Made by a program: the position numbers and the translations under genes. From positions 558,001-622,000 of the forward strand of contig BRXU01000037.1 of assembly GCA_030267565.1 (NCBI GenBank): a stretch of 64,000 nucleotides of DNA, given 5' to 3'. Of this stretch, positions 49,601 to 61,034 are shown piece after piece. How positions within the stretch are numbered: the stretch's first letter is position 1; each line of letters begins with the position of its first letter. The notes beneath the pieces are model-generated. The model ran no database searches, was not told the DNA's origin, and saw only the letters and a program-made list of their open reading frames with translations. The DNA comes from Pleodorina starrii (lineage: Eukaryota; Chlorophyta; Chlorophyceae; Chlamydomonadales; Volvocaceae).

Positions 49601-52261
49601 TGGACGCGCAGAACAGCAACGGAAACACACCGCTGCACACGGCCGCGTCAAAGGGTGGGTGGGGTGGGCTGGGGTGGGCGGGCGGGCGGGCGGGCTGGTA
49701 GTGCGTATAGCCGGGTTGTTAGAAAAACGATACCGCAGCGGAAGGACGTAGCCGGGTAGCCGGGTGATGGTACTGTGCATCTGGCTGGTTAGTTGGGTGG
49801 TTGGTTAGTTAGGTGGCTGGTTAGTTAGGTGGCTGGTAAGTTAGGTGGCTGGTAAGTTAGGTGGCTGGTTAGGTGGTTGGATAGGTAGCTGGTTAGGTGG
49901 CTGGTTGGTTAGGTGGCTGGTTGGTTAGCTGGCGGGGGGGGGTCGGGATAGCTGTGCTGTGCTGCGCTGCGTAAGGTCCGACTCGTCGCGTCTATCGCCG
50001 CCTCCAGAACGGCTGCCACCCCTCCAGAACGGCTGCCACCCCTCCAGAACGGCTCTAGGGTCCACATTCGAAGCCCGATGAACTGAGCCCCGCCGTCTCC
50101 GGCCCTCCGCCCTGCCCTGCACACCCGCCGCCCCACCGCCCCGCCGCCCCTGCACGCCCTCCGCCCCTGCACGCCCTCCGCCCTGCACACCCGCCGCCCC
50201 TCTGGCCCCCCCCCCCCTGGCCGCTCCCAGGCTACCTGGACGTTGTGTCTCAGCTGCTGGTTGGCGGCGCCGATCTGCACATCCGCAACTCCAAGGGCTG
50301 GTGTGCGGTGCACAGCGCTGCCAGCAACGGATACTTCGAGGTGGTGCTCAAACTGGTGCAGGTGGGCGGGGGGGGTGGGGTGGAGGCCGGGGGGGGGCGG
50401 GTGGGGTTGGGGGCTGGGGTGGAGGCCGGGGGGTGGGAGTTGGGGGCCGGGGGGGTTGTCTGGGGTGGGTGGGGAGTTTGTGTGTCTCTTGGGGCGCAGA
50501 GTAAGTGGCCGAGAGCGACATGCGGCAAGCAGGGCACCGGTGCCCGTTGGTTGGTCCGCCCCTCCCCAGCCTCTGCCTCTGCCTCTTGACTCTTGACTCT
50601 TGACTCTTGACTCTTGACTCTTGACTCTTGACTCTGCCTCACGGTGCTGCACAGGGGGGTGCCAGCTGGCGGCGGCAGGGCGAGGCGGATGTGGTGCGGC
50701 TGCTGACCCGCAAGACCACCTACAAGACCTCCTACGTGGAAGGGCGCCTTCGACTGGCGGAGAGGGAGCGACACCGCATCCAACAGCAGCAGCAGCAGGC
50801 GGCGGGAGGCAGGCAGGCGGGACAGCCGACGGCGATGATCGCCGCCGCGCCGGGCGCGGCGGCGGCGGCCGCCGCCGCCGCCGGCGGCGGCAGTGGCGAT
50901 GGCAGCGGCGGTGCTTCGACGTCGCCAGTGCCCACGGGCGGTGGCGGTGGCGGTGGCGGGGCTGGTGGTGGCGGCCGGGGGCGCGGCGGCGTGCCGCTGG
51001 CTGCGAGCTTCGAGGTGGGTGGTGGCGTGGGCAGCAAGGGCGGGGGTGCCGCGACAAAGAGACGGAGACAAACGTTGGCGAGCGTAGCGTGTCTGTAGTA
51101 ACCTTGTTCAATACTGGAAATGCGGCGACCGCGCCGCCGCCAGACCAACCCAGACGGACGAGTACGCGCGACAGCACAGCGACAGCACGAGTGCCCCCGG
51201 ACAACACAGCACACCCCAGCAGACAAAATGTAGGACTCACCTGCGCTCGGTGGAGAAGGATTGAAGCGGGCGTGAGCAGCGGAATCAAGATGTGAGTAGT
51301 GGCAATCGCAAAGGAAAGAAGGGACAGGAGGAGAGGAGAGGAGAGGAGAAGAGGGCAACCCAGAGCGGGCTGGACCAATCACGACCAACCGAAACCCTTG
51401 CAGCGTGTTCCTACCCCTGCAACACATAGTTGTGCCGTCGAGCGGCCGGAGGCGCCCTCGGAGCGCCGCGCAGCGGACATTCAGCTGCCTGCCGTACTTG
51501 TATTTCAACGGTCAACGCCGCTCCGTACCCATCACTCTTTCCCCGTCTGCTCCTTTCCCTGTCACTGCGCTTCGTGTTCCTGTTCCTGTCCCTCTCCCTC
51601 TCCCTCGCCCTGTCCGGTCCCACCTGTCCCACCTGTCCCTCTCCCTCTCCCCTGTCCCACCTGTCCCACCTGTCCCCTCCCTCTCCCCTGTCCCACCTGT
51701 CCCACCTGTCCCACCAGGACCTGGCGGCGGCCGCTGACGCCAACATGGCTGCGCTGCTGGAGGAGGAGGCGGCGGCGGCTGCGGCGGCGGCGGCGGCGGC
51801 GGAGCGCAAGGCCAAACAGAAGAAGAAAAAGGCCAGCAAGGCCGCCAGCAAGGCCGCGGCGGCAGCGGCAGCCGCGGCGGCGGCGGCGCCCGAGCCCGCC
51901 GACTCGCCGGCCGCAGCGTCCCCGTCCGCAGCTGAGCCCGGCGGCGCCAGCGGCAGCGCCAGCGGCAGCGGCGGCAGCGGCAGCGGCGGCGGCGGGTCTT
52001 CCGGCGATGATGGGAAGGCCGCCGGCCGGTCTGGTCCTGGTGCCGCTGGCACCGTCGCCGGCTCCCCCGGTCCCTCGGCAGCCAGTGGCAGTCAGAAGGC
52101 CGCTGCCGCTGCCGCCGGCAGCGGCGGCGGCGGCAGCAACAGCAGCAGCGGTGGCGGCAACAGCAGCGGCGGCGGCGGCGGCTCGAATCCTTCGACCACA
52201 GCTGCTCGCGGCGCAAACTCCGCATCGGCCACCTCCAGTGCCAGTGCATCCCCGAAGAAGC

Positions 52262-52299
<38 letters not shown>

Positions 52300-55200
52300 G
52301 CCAGCGCCAGCCAGCGGTCCTCCAGGGCCGGTGCCACCTCCGGCTCCTCCGCGCTGCCGTCCTCCGCTTCGCCCCCTGCCTCCCCGAGGGGAGGAGGTCC
52401 CGCCTCTGGAGCCTCCGGCACCGGCGCTGCGCCGGCCTCCGCGGCCGCCTCTGGCGCCGCCGCCGCAGCCGGGGCGCCGCTGCGGCCTATCCCCAACGGG
52501 CCCCTCAACGCGCCGGCTCCGGCATCCGGCTCCGGCGGGGGGGCATCCAGGGGCGGCGGCGGTGCAGCCGCCGGCGGCGGCGGGACTGCCCCACCGGTCG
52601 TTGGCGTCAAGTCGTTGTCGGTTGACAGCTCTGAAGGGACGTCGAGCGCAATGAACGGGCTGGGGCTGGGGAAGGCGGCGACGGCGCCGACCGCCGGTGA
52701 TGAACCCAGGCAGAAGGCGTCAGCCGGTGCCGCCGCCGCCGCCAAGGCGCCGCCGACCGGCAAGCGCGGCGGCGGAGCCGCCGCAAGCTCAGCGCCGGGG
52801 GCCGCCGCCGCGGCGGCGGTGACTCGTTCTGCATCGGCCGCGGCGGCACCAGCCGGCGTCGATTGCGCCAAGCGGCAGGGGGCGGCGCCGCCGTCGTCGC
52901 CCAGGGAGCCGCGCGGGGCCAGCCGGGAGGCTTCGGGCGCCGCCGCCGCCGCCGCCGCTGCGACCGCCGCCGCGCCGCCGTCGGCGTCATCTGCATCACC
53001 GCTGTGGATGTCTGGGCAACAGCAGCAGCAGCAGCAGCCGGCGGCAGCCGCCGCCGCCGCTGCCGCTGGCGCCGCCGCCGCCCCACAGGCAGGCGGGGGC
53101 AAGGCGGGGGCGGCGCAAGAGCAGGTATCCGCACCGACGGGCTCCAAGGCTGGGCGGGGCGGCGGCGGCGGCAGCAGCAGTGGCGCCAAGAGAGCGGGCA
53201 CAGGGGCAGGGCAGCTTGCGCCTGGGCCGCAGGCAAGGGGGCCCGAAGGTCCGCCGGCAGCGCAGGCTCAGGCTCAGCAGGCTCGTGCGGCTCCGCGCAA
53301 CAGCGCCCCTGGCGCGGCAGGTCCCTCCGCCGCCGCCGCCGCCGCCTCCGCTGCCGCAGCTCCACTCTCGACGACGGCGGCCGGTGCCGGGAAGGCCGTC
53401 ACGCTTGCGCAGGTTGTGGCTGGGGCCGCCGCCGCTGCCGCAGGCGGCGGCGGCGGCAGCGGCAACTCGGCGGAATCCAGATCCAGGGCCCCCGCCGCTA
53501 CCGCGACGGCCGCGGGTCCGGATCCGGCCCCGGCTCCGGAACCAGCGGCTGCACCCGCCGCCGCCGCCGCGAGCTCCAGGTCAGGAGCCGTCCCATCGGC
53601 CCCACCGCCGCCGCCGCCGCCGCAGGCCAGTCCGTTTGCTGGCCGGACGGCATCTGCCACCACCACCGCCCCGGCGCCTCCGCCGCCTCCGATGCCAGCC
53701 GCTGCCCCTCCGCCGCCCTCTCCACAGCCACAGCCTCACGGCCAGGCGGCACAGCAGCACAACCCTTACCATCCGGCGGCGACTGGTGCCTCGCCGTCGA
53801 CGCACCATCACGGCGTCGCGGCGCCACCGCCAGAGCCTCCCGGCGCAGCGCAGCAGCAGCAGCAGCCCCACCCGCACCCACACGCCCACCACCACCACCA
53901 CCACCATCCCCATCCCCTCCACCACCACTCCCAGGCGCGCCCGCATCCGCAGCCGCATCCGCACTCCGCCCCACACCTGCACCTGCAGCCACAGCCACAG
54001 CCCGGCGGCGGCGGCGGCGCTTTCCACGGTTTCTCTCGGCCGCCGCCGCCGCCGCCCGTCGGCATGTCCCCCATTGCAGACGCGCTTCGGTTCCTGGAGG
54101 CCGGGCCCGGCCCTGCCACCGCCGCCAGTGCAAGCCCCGGGCGCCCCGCTTACCCGCCTCCGCCGCCTCCGCCGCCAGCGCACCTGTCGGGCGCCTCCGC
54201 CGGCGCGGGCCAGGGCCAGGGCCAGGGCGTGGGGTTGGCGCTGGGGCTGGGCGGCGGCTATCCGAACGTCCCGAACGGGATGCACCTCGGCATGGGGTTG
54301 GGCCGGGGGGTGGGCGCGCTACAGCCGCCACTCGGCGGCGGCTCGGATGCAGCAGGCTCGTCAACGGCTGCAGCGGCAGCGGCGGCGGCGGCGGGCCTGC
54401 TGCCGTTTACGGTGGGCTCGATCCGCGCCCACGCGATGGCGGCGGCGGCGGCAGCGAGCCACCCGTACCGCGCTCCCTCTGGCGTCGGCGGCGTCGGCGT
54501 CGGCGCCGCGATGGCGCCCAGCTCCGCAACCGCCGCGACGGCGGCGGCGGTACGGCAAGCGCTGCCGTCGCGGCCAGCGGCGAGCCAGCCGGTGTCGCCG
54601 ATCCGGATGTACGGCACTGGACACGAGCACGGCGGCCCCGCCGCGGGGTACGGCGCTCGTGCGGGCTTGCCGCTGCTGCCGCTGGGCCTGTCGCACAACC
54701 CCCAGCATCACCATCAGCATCACGCCATCGATTGGTCCTTCGGGAGCGGCGCTGCCGCTGTCGCAGCGGCCGCCGCCGCCGCCGGCGTCGCCGCCGAGGG
54801 TCTGCCGCCGGCCCTTGGCGGGCCCCTGCTGCACACATCAGCCCCGCCGCCGCCGCCGCCGCCCTCGTCAGCCTCCGCTATCTTCGGTTCCTCACCAGCG
54901 GGCTCAATGATGCCACAGGCGCCCATGCCGGGCTACCCGGCGGCGGCGGCGGCGCCGCCGCCGCCACCGCATCACCTGCAGTCCGGCGGCCTCGGCATGA
55001 GGTCCGGCTCCGGGCCGGTGCCGCCCTCTGGAGGACTGGGGGCGTTTGGCGGCGCAGGCGCGACCTGGAATGCCGTACGCGCCATCAACAGCGGCGGCGG
55101 TGGCGGCGGCGGCGGTGGCGGCGTCAGCCTGTCATCGTCGGCGCCAACGCACCAGCGCAGCCCCGGCATGGGGCCATCCCACGCTGCCGCCGCCGCCGCC

Positions 55201-56016
55201 GCCACCGACGGCGCCGCTGGCGGTGGCGGCGTGGAGCCCCACCTGAGCTGGTCCCGCTTCTCGGCATGGGACCCCGACGTCGACGCTGCCGGCGGCGGCG
55301 CCAGCGGCATCGGTGGCGTCGGCGGCGGCGGCTTCTTCCGCTCCGGCAGCCTGGCGGCCTTGCAGGCCGCTGGCGGCGACGCCGCGGCGTCGGGGCACAG
55401 CCCCAGTCGCGGCGCCCTGTCGGCGTCATCGTCGTTGCAGCCCTCCGCCGCCACCTCCGGCGGCCTCCTGGCCGGCAGCGGCAGCATCTGGTCCCTCAAG
55501 CCGTCGGAGACCGCGGGCGGCCTGGGCGGCGGCGGCCTCGGCGCCTCCGCCTTCTCACCGCTTTCCGCGCTGGGAGCGACCGGCGGCGCCGCGGCGCCGC
55601 GCCCCGGCCGGCGGCAGCAGCCCCCTCCCCGCAACGCCGCCGCCTCCTCCTCCTCCCCAGCCGCCGCACCCACCCCCGCATCCTCCTCCTCCCGCGACGT
55701 AAGCCGCGGTTCCAGCTCCGGTGATGGCTCCGGCGGCGGAGCCGCCGCCGCCACCACCGCCGCCACCACCGCCGCCGCCACCGCCACAGCCGCCACCTCC
55801 GCCAGCCACTGCTACGGCTTCCTGTGTCCGCTGACGGGCAAGGTGATGTCGGATCCGGTGGTTGCGGCGGACGGCTTCACGTACGAGCGGGAGGCCATCC
55901 AGGCCTGGCTGCAGCGGAGCTCCGTGTCGCCGCAGACGGGTGAGAAGCTGTGCAGTCGCGATGTGGTGCCCAATATGACCATGCGCGCCGCCATACAGCT
56001 GCTGGCTAGGCAGTAG
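35515..56016 (+). CDS. Giant ankyrin-repeat protein with C-terminal U-box (probable E3 ubiquitin ligase)
   Basis: Sixteen exons join in frame to 4,506 codons: 35515-37219, 37782-38427, 38724-39097, 39479-41157, 41358-41677, 41969-42143, 42411-42959, 43425-43895, 44372-44689, 45678-46964, 47339-48201, 48784-48937, 49468-49654, 50231-50361, 50655-51014, 51718-56016. Residues about 720-2975 carry roughly 32 ankyrin repeats (for example GRTPLHYASMSGHVETA, GNTPLHTAASKGYLDVV). Residues about 3074-4430 are Ala/Gly/Ser/Pro low complexity with a His-rich stretch (53860-54000). The last 70 residues are a U-box: FLCPLTGKVMSDPVVAADGF, TYEREAIQAWL, SPQTGEKL, VPNMTMRAAI. Family knowledge: U-boxes recruit E2 enzymes, and ankyrin repeats bind protein partners. 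Inference: a scaffold-type ligase. The N-terminal 570 residues match nothing I know. The start is uncertain; ATG 35515 is simply the first in frame. No TGTAA separates exons 15 and 16, supporting one gene. Confidence 0.84.
37204..37275 (+). repeat. Triplicated 24-bp unit carrying a 5' splice site
   Basis: Three tandem copies of TTCCCGCTTTCCCTGAGTGA followed by GTAG: two perfect (37204-37227, 37228-37251) and one diverged (37252-37275, with GGGAGT in place of GTGAGT). The first copy holds the donor used by exon 1 (CTGA|GTGAGT at 37219/37220). Use of the second would bring an in-frame TAG into the message. Confidence 0.93.
44831..44891. repeat. Inverted repeat in ankyrin/U-box intron 9
   Basis: Left arm 44831-44853 and right arm 44866-44891 are complementary, apart from a 3-nt bulge in the right arm, and enclose a 12-nt loop. 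The arms contain the palindrome CGCTCGAGCG. It may be a hairpin element or a small-RNA precursor. It is not coding. Confidence 0.88.
45546..45582 (-). repeat. Dispersed motif A (best full-length copy)
   Basis: Named here from its core on the transcribed strand, CGGCCTATACGTGGATAAC, preceded by a block TTTACCGTTCACGGGCTC. Strand is given for the GGTTATCCACGTATAGGCCG orientation. Plus-orientation copies: 1649, 1741, 2494, 2592, 9757, 12433, 12494, 16969, 19419, 21534, 23815, 25061, 25089, 26504, 26961. Minus-orientation copies: 946, 24739, 45100, 45546, 58732. A decayed copy lies near 1-33. Introns of leftward genes carry mostly plus copies, and the rightward gene carries minus copies. Confidence 0.85.
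48626..48765. repeat. GGCTGTGGCTGCGGCGGTGG tandem repeat
   Basis: GC-rich 6-bp based tandem repeat in the intron just before exon 48784-48937 of the ankyrin/U-box gene. As a result the acceptor GCGTAG is preceded by a G/T-rich stretch and not a pyrimidine tract. Confidence 0.85.
49781..49930. repeat. GTTAGGTGGCTGGT tandem repeat
   Basis: About ten copies of a 14-16 bp unit (GTTAGGTGGCTGGTAA variants) inside the intron between exons 49468-49654 and 50231-50361. No coding potential. Confidence 0.85.
50584..50633. repeat. 7-bp tandem repeat CTTGACT
   Basis: Seven head-to-tail copies in the intron just upstream of exon 50655-51014. They form the pyrimidine-rich part ahead of the acceptor GCACAG. 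Confidence 0.9.
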
Positions 56017-56372
56017 GCAGGTGGCAGTAGGGAGCAGGGAGTAGGCAGTAGGCGAGGAGGAGGAGAGGAGGAACTAGCAGGACCGGACCGCTGGCGGGGT
56101 CCAGCGGGGGGGGACATGGGGGGATGACAGCGGGCGTAGGCGAGGAGGAGCTAGCTGGACCGCTGGCGGGGTAGGCAGTGGGCGAGGAGGAGGAGCTAGC
56201 AGGACCGGACCGCTGGCGGGGTCCAGGGGGGGGGGGAACAGCGGCGTCCAAGGGGGGGGGGACTGGCAGCCAGGGAACTAGCGAACTAGCTAGAGGCAGG
56301 GAGTCGGGTTGTGGCTTCGGCGGGCGGATTGTGGCGGATTGGTGGATTGGATGGGGGTGCGCCACCGTATGC

Positions 56373-56406
<34 letters not shown>

Positions 56407-59400
56407 GCTGGTGGTTTTGGACTGGACGCGGTGGATTGGGAGCACCGGTAGAGGTGTAGGAGGTGTAGGGGTGCAGGAGGTGGTTTTGCATGCGGTGCAG
56501 TGCAGTGCAGTGCAGTGGTCAACGCAGGAAAGACGTCATGGCCATGGCAAGAGTGCTGAGCGCTGAGCGCGAGTGTGTTTGCGAGTGTGTCTTGCGAGTG
56601 TGCGCGTGTGCGAGTATGTGTGCATCGAAGTGTCTGTGCGTGTGGGAGAGTATGTGTATGCCGTACGTGTATGCCGTACATGTGTGCGCGTGCATGAGAG
56701 TGGTTGGTGTCAGGAGTGGGTTTCGGAGGAGCCCGTGGGGCCGTTGGTCAGCTGCTGCTGCTGCTGCGGTTGGGCTATTGCCCGTAGCGTTGTCGGTTTA
56801 GGGTTTGAGCTGCGGCAGTACGTAAGTACGGAGATTCTGATTCTTCCTTTTGGGCGGTCGGATGGACGGACGGGCTGCGACCCCGCTGTGAACGATGGCT
56901 GCAGCGGTGGGGTGGGTTGTGCTCCGCTCCGCTCCGCTCCGCTGCGGTGCGGGGGAGGGGCAGGGGCAGGGCGGTAGTCACCAGGTGGTTGGTGCCGCTG
57001 GGCGCACTCGTTGACTGATGCGGGCGGGGGGGGAGGGGAGGGCTCAACCTGACCGGCAGCGATGAGGTCGTGCTGTGCTGTGCTGTGCTGTGCTGTGCTG
57101 TGCGTCCCGGCAAGGCCGGGCACAACATGCCGCCGCGACAAGCCCCCCGCCCCCTCCTTGCTGAATGCCGCTGCCGTCCTTTCGGCGTTTTGGCGTTTCG
57201 CGGTTGTGTGCGATTGCGATTGGCTGCGCGGGTGGGCATCGGTGCTGTGCATAGGGCGGACGGGCTTGGGCGTAGCGTCAGGCAGCCGAACCGATCCGAA
57301 CAAAGCGTTTCAGCTAGCGCCATTCTTTCGAGCATTGACCGACCAAAGGGGTCCCCTCCCGTTGGGCCCTCCCCCGTGAGTCCCCCCTCAGTCTCTGTTG
57401 CTCTATCTTCATTAGCTAAGCCGCCTGAGAGTATGCGTGTGTGTCATTCCGTGTAATGTTTGTTGACTCAATATTGAGGCGGCCACATTTGGGGGGAAGG
57501 GAGGGAGGGAAGGGGGGAAGGGGGGAGGAACCCGGTGCAGCGGGCAGGGCGAGACGGACGAAGAGGACGGTGGATTAGGGGGTGGCCGGGGCCGCCGGTG
57601 GGGTGGGTTGGGATCGGTCTGCACCGGCTGGCTGGCTGGCTGGCTGGCTGGGGGCACGGCGGCCTCTTGAGCTGCGACTGCGGTGGCTCCGAGACCGGCC
57701 CTCCGGGAACTGAACAGAGCAGCGAATGGGGTCATAGCTCATAGCCTCCCCTCCCCCTCCCCTCCCCCTCCCCTTCCCCGCCCCCCGGACGACGACGACG
57801 TCACCGGCGTGCAGCACGGTGTGTGCGTGTGTATGTGGGGGGGCGTTTGCTGCGGCTGTAGCGGTCTGCTGTGAGGAGCACGACGCGGCTGGCAGTAGCC
57901 GGTAGGCGCGGGGGCAGTGAAAGACAAGCAGCAGTAGCAGTAGCGAGGACTGGAGGCAAAGCGCGTCGCGGGGGCGGGGTTGGGTTGGGGTTGGAGGTTG
58001 GGTGGAGACCCACCAGATTGTCTACACCCCACCGAATCCCACTCCGAAACCCCCCTTAGGGTGGGGGAGGGGGTTCTGGCTAGGGGAGCGGAGGATGACG
58101 ACGGCGGGGGAGCTGCCACGAGTCCCCGCAATGGGCGATTCGGATTCGGATTTGGAGATTCGTGCTTCATTCCTCCTCCCAGGTTGTTGCTCCTCCTCCC
58201 AGTTGGGGGTTGGGGAGTGGCTTCCTCCACCTGTGGCTTCGTTTTGCAGGAGAGGGCCGGCGGTGGGGCTCAACTACCGGTAGGTAGGTACCGGTAGGTA
58301 CCGCAACCCCTCGGCAGGCGGCCTATCTTGATGTACGGCACTGTGTAAGCAGCGCGCCGATGTACCGGTAATCGAGATCAGCAAATTACTAATACGACTA
58401 CTCTCCTGTGTGGGAAGCGGGGGGTGAGGGTGGGGGGAGATTTGCAACGTGCGAAGGGTGCTCACCGAGCCGGCCGCCGGTCCACACCCCCCCCGCCCCA
58501 CTTCGCCTCCAACCCCACCACTCTACCAACACCACTACCGCTAACAGCAGCAGCAGCAGTAGCGGCAACGGCAGCGGCAATGCCCAGTCGGCCACCCACC
58601 ATCGCGCATCTGTACCATCGCTGCGGTTCAACTGAACTACCATCCGGCACCCACCATCGTGCACCAGCCGCGCACTCACACAGGCGTTTGCCGCTGCCAG
58701 CACTGCGACGCGGCCCCCTCCCCCTTGTTGCTTTACCGTTCACGGGCTCCGGCCTACACGTGAATACCCCCCCCCCACACACACATAGCGCACGTGGCCG
58801 GCCGCATCGTGTGCCGCATCGTTGGTTTGGATTTGTGGGGTCGTACTCATCGTTGCACGGTGTGATGCTGTGTCGCACTTTGGCGTCTTCGTCGCGTCTC
58901 GGCACCGCAACACCGCGACACCTGTTTGAAGGCGGGACTGTTAATTCAAGTATACATATAACGGTAACGCTTTATACTTTGCCTTATAGTTTGCCGGAAT
59001 TCGTGTTTACAGTAAGTTCCTGCACAAGAAACACGGATGCCAACATCGGTCGGTTCGGACCTCCACTTGGTGTTTGACCAAGACACTGCACTACAGCATA
59101 CAGTCTTCAGTAGTTGTATCAATGTTTTCATACACGCTTGTCTCAGAGAGAAGTCTCAAGAGCCCTTGGAACCACTAATGTTAGGAGTCACTCTTTGGTG
59201 CTGAGTCTGACACTACTAACTGCTCGTGAGTCAGATATACACTGTCATATACTGCCAGACGGAAGCATTTGATGCAGTGTGCTCGCCGGGCCCGTCCGGG
59301 CCCTGTGGCGGGCTGTGTTATCGCGCAAGAGGCGCGAGGGGGCTCGTTAAAAAGGTTAAATACGAAACTCCAACACCGCAAGGTTGTATCGTCAAAACGA

Positions 59401-61034
59401 CTATATATACACCTGAATGATTAAGACCCAGATTCAGCTGTCGCTCTCTATGCGGTTCGGCCACGCCCTCGACAGCGGTTGTGATAGATGATGGGCTGCG
59501 AAGTGCGGACCGATGCTGCCCTGCTGAGGTTGCTGTCCTCCGTGTGTCTGGCCAGCAAGGTATGACGTGACTAACCGCAAGTAATTTGCCGAAATTTTTT
59601 ACCTTCAACGGACTAATTGCGTGGATTTTCGCCCACCATTTATGAGCCTGTGTCGCGACGTACATGATGTGCGTACTCTCAATAGATCGTTGGTTGTGTT
59701 CGCAAACTTAGTAGCGGCTAAGTGACAAAGTTGATCCTTTGGTCTTTGCTCCAAATGCAGAAATCAAATCAGGGGCAGAGGTGGTAAGACTCGAGCGGGT
59801 GCAAGCACTGAAATGCGGTACGGCAACGGGAATTCCTGATTGCAGCCGCCTCAGTTACTCACGTTTTTCTAGTAATCAGTACTGTCTTACGTTTTCCTTT
59901 TTTGACTTTGTTCTAGTTTATCGGGTTCTAGTGGTCCATGAGCCTTACGAGCTCAAAGATTGTAATATCATCATCAGCCGCCTCTGCGCACCCGATGTGG
60001 GAAAGTATTGGCAAGTATCTGCTTAGATAAACTGAATCTCTATAACTGCATGTCCTGGTGCGGACAAGTACGGACATGGACCATGGTCTCTTGGTCTCCA
60101 TGAACCACGCTTCGTTTTATTTGATAGGAAAATTTAAACAAATACGTCTCGTACTCCAAAATCCATTGTCTGAAAGGATTCAAGTCCCCAGGGTCTGGCT
60201 GTCCGGATTAATAATAAATTTACTTGTCCGTTGAACTTTTGGGACACGAGCGCGCAGAGGCGTCCTTTCTGTTAGCCCTGCGAGTTAACCCTTAGGTTAT
60301 ACTGGCTAACACTGACCTGCAGCTTGCCGCGGATGCAGGGAGATACCTTCAAACCCGGATGTCGGATACAAGGCCATCCCTCAACTTTGTTCGTTTGCGT
60401 TATTAGCCTGCTGTCTTTTTATAAACAACAGCAACAATTACAGACATCGTGAGCAATCGGCGTCGTAACCACCGCCGTCGGTTCGTAAGGTTGGTTACAA
60501 CAAGCGAAGACCTTGCAGTCCCTGGAGTGATTCGAGTAATGCCATTGCACATGATGTGCCGTTGCGCATTTGTCGGTGTCATATGCCAGGTGTCTGGCAG
60601 ACCAACGATTTAACATTCTGACTTACCCGAGCGGCCACAAGGGGAGCGAACTGCGCCAGACTGCGCGACCCAGCTCGGTCGCCTTGCGTGTAGCAAACAA
60701 GATAACAGCTTCAAAATAATCAATCTGTTGTCCTGCATATGGCCAAATAGAGTCTTTGGCTAGGTGACAACGCATGGGGCGCTTGCAACCTGCTGGCTCC
60801 TGTTGAAGCATTTTTGGCGTGCGAAGGTACGCCAAAAGCTCGAAGCGCCTCGTCGCGCTTCAAGTCATCATGCATAAATATATTGTATGGCAATTTCCAG
60901 AAAATCGGCCGCTTTATGTGCGGATGGCCGCTGCGCCGGTGTGTGATGATGGGTCGATTGTCTCGCAGAGTGCCACACCTCCCAAGGACCAGCAGCTACA
61001 CGGAAGGGCCACGCAGATAAAAAACGTCTCCAAG
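56017..61034. other. Intergenic region with 3' flank of the ankyrin/U-box gene and 5' flank of the pherophorin gene
   Basis: About 5 kb with no frame showing recognisable motifs. It holds CTG and CTGTG short repeats (56369-56411, 57066-57104), a probable poly(A) signal at 57452-57456 and a motif A copy at 58732-58767. The stretch from about 58900 to 60800 is markedly AT-richer than the rest of the window. Frames there, such as the minus frame 59665-59318, are unrecognised and probably not genes. Confidence 0.6.
57452..57456 (+). terminator. Possible poly(A) signal TGTAA of the ankyrin/U-box gene
   Basis: First TGTAA I find on the plus strand after the stop at 56016, about 1.4 kb downstream. 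It fits the volvocine poly(A) consensus, but that would make a long 3' UTR. Confidence 0.4.

Noticed and set aside
51015..51098. Read-through of ankyrin exon 15 to a TAG at 51098 as the end of a separate ankyrin gene
   Set aside because: A GTGGGT donor at 51015 and an acceptor at 51717 join in phase to the U-box exon, and no TGTAA signal occurs between. It remains the main alternative.
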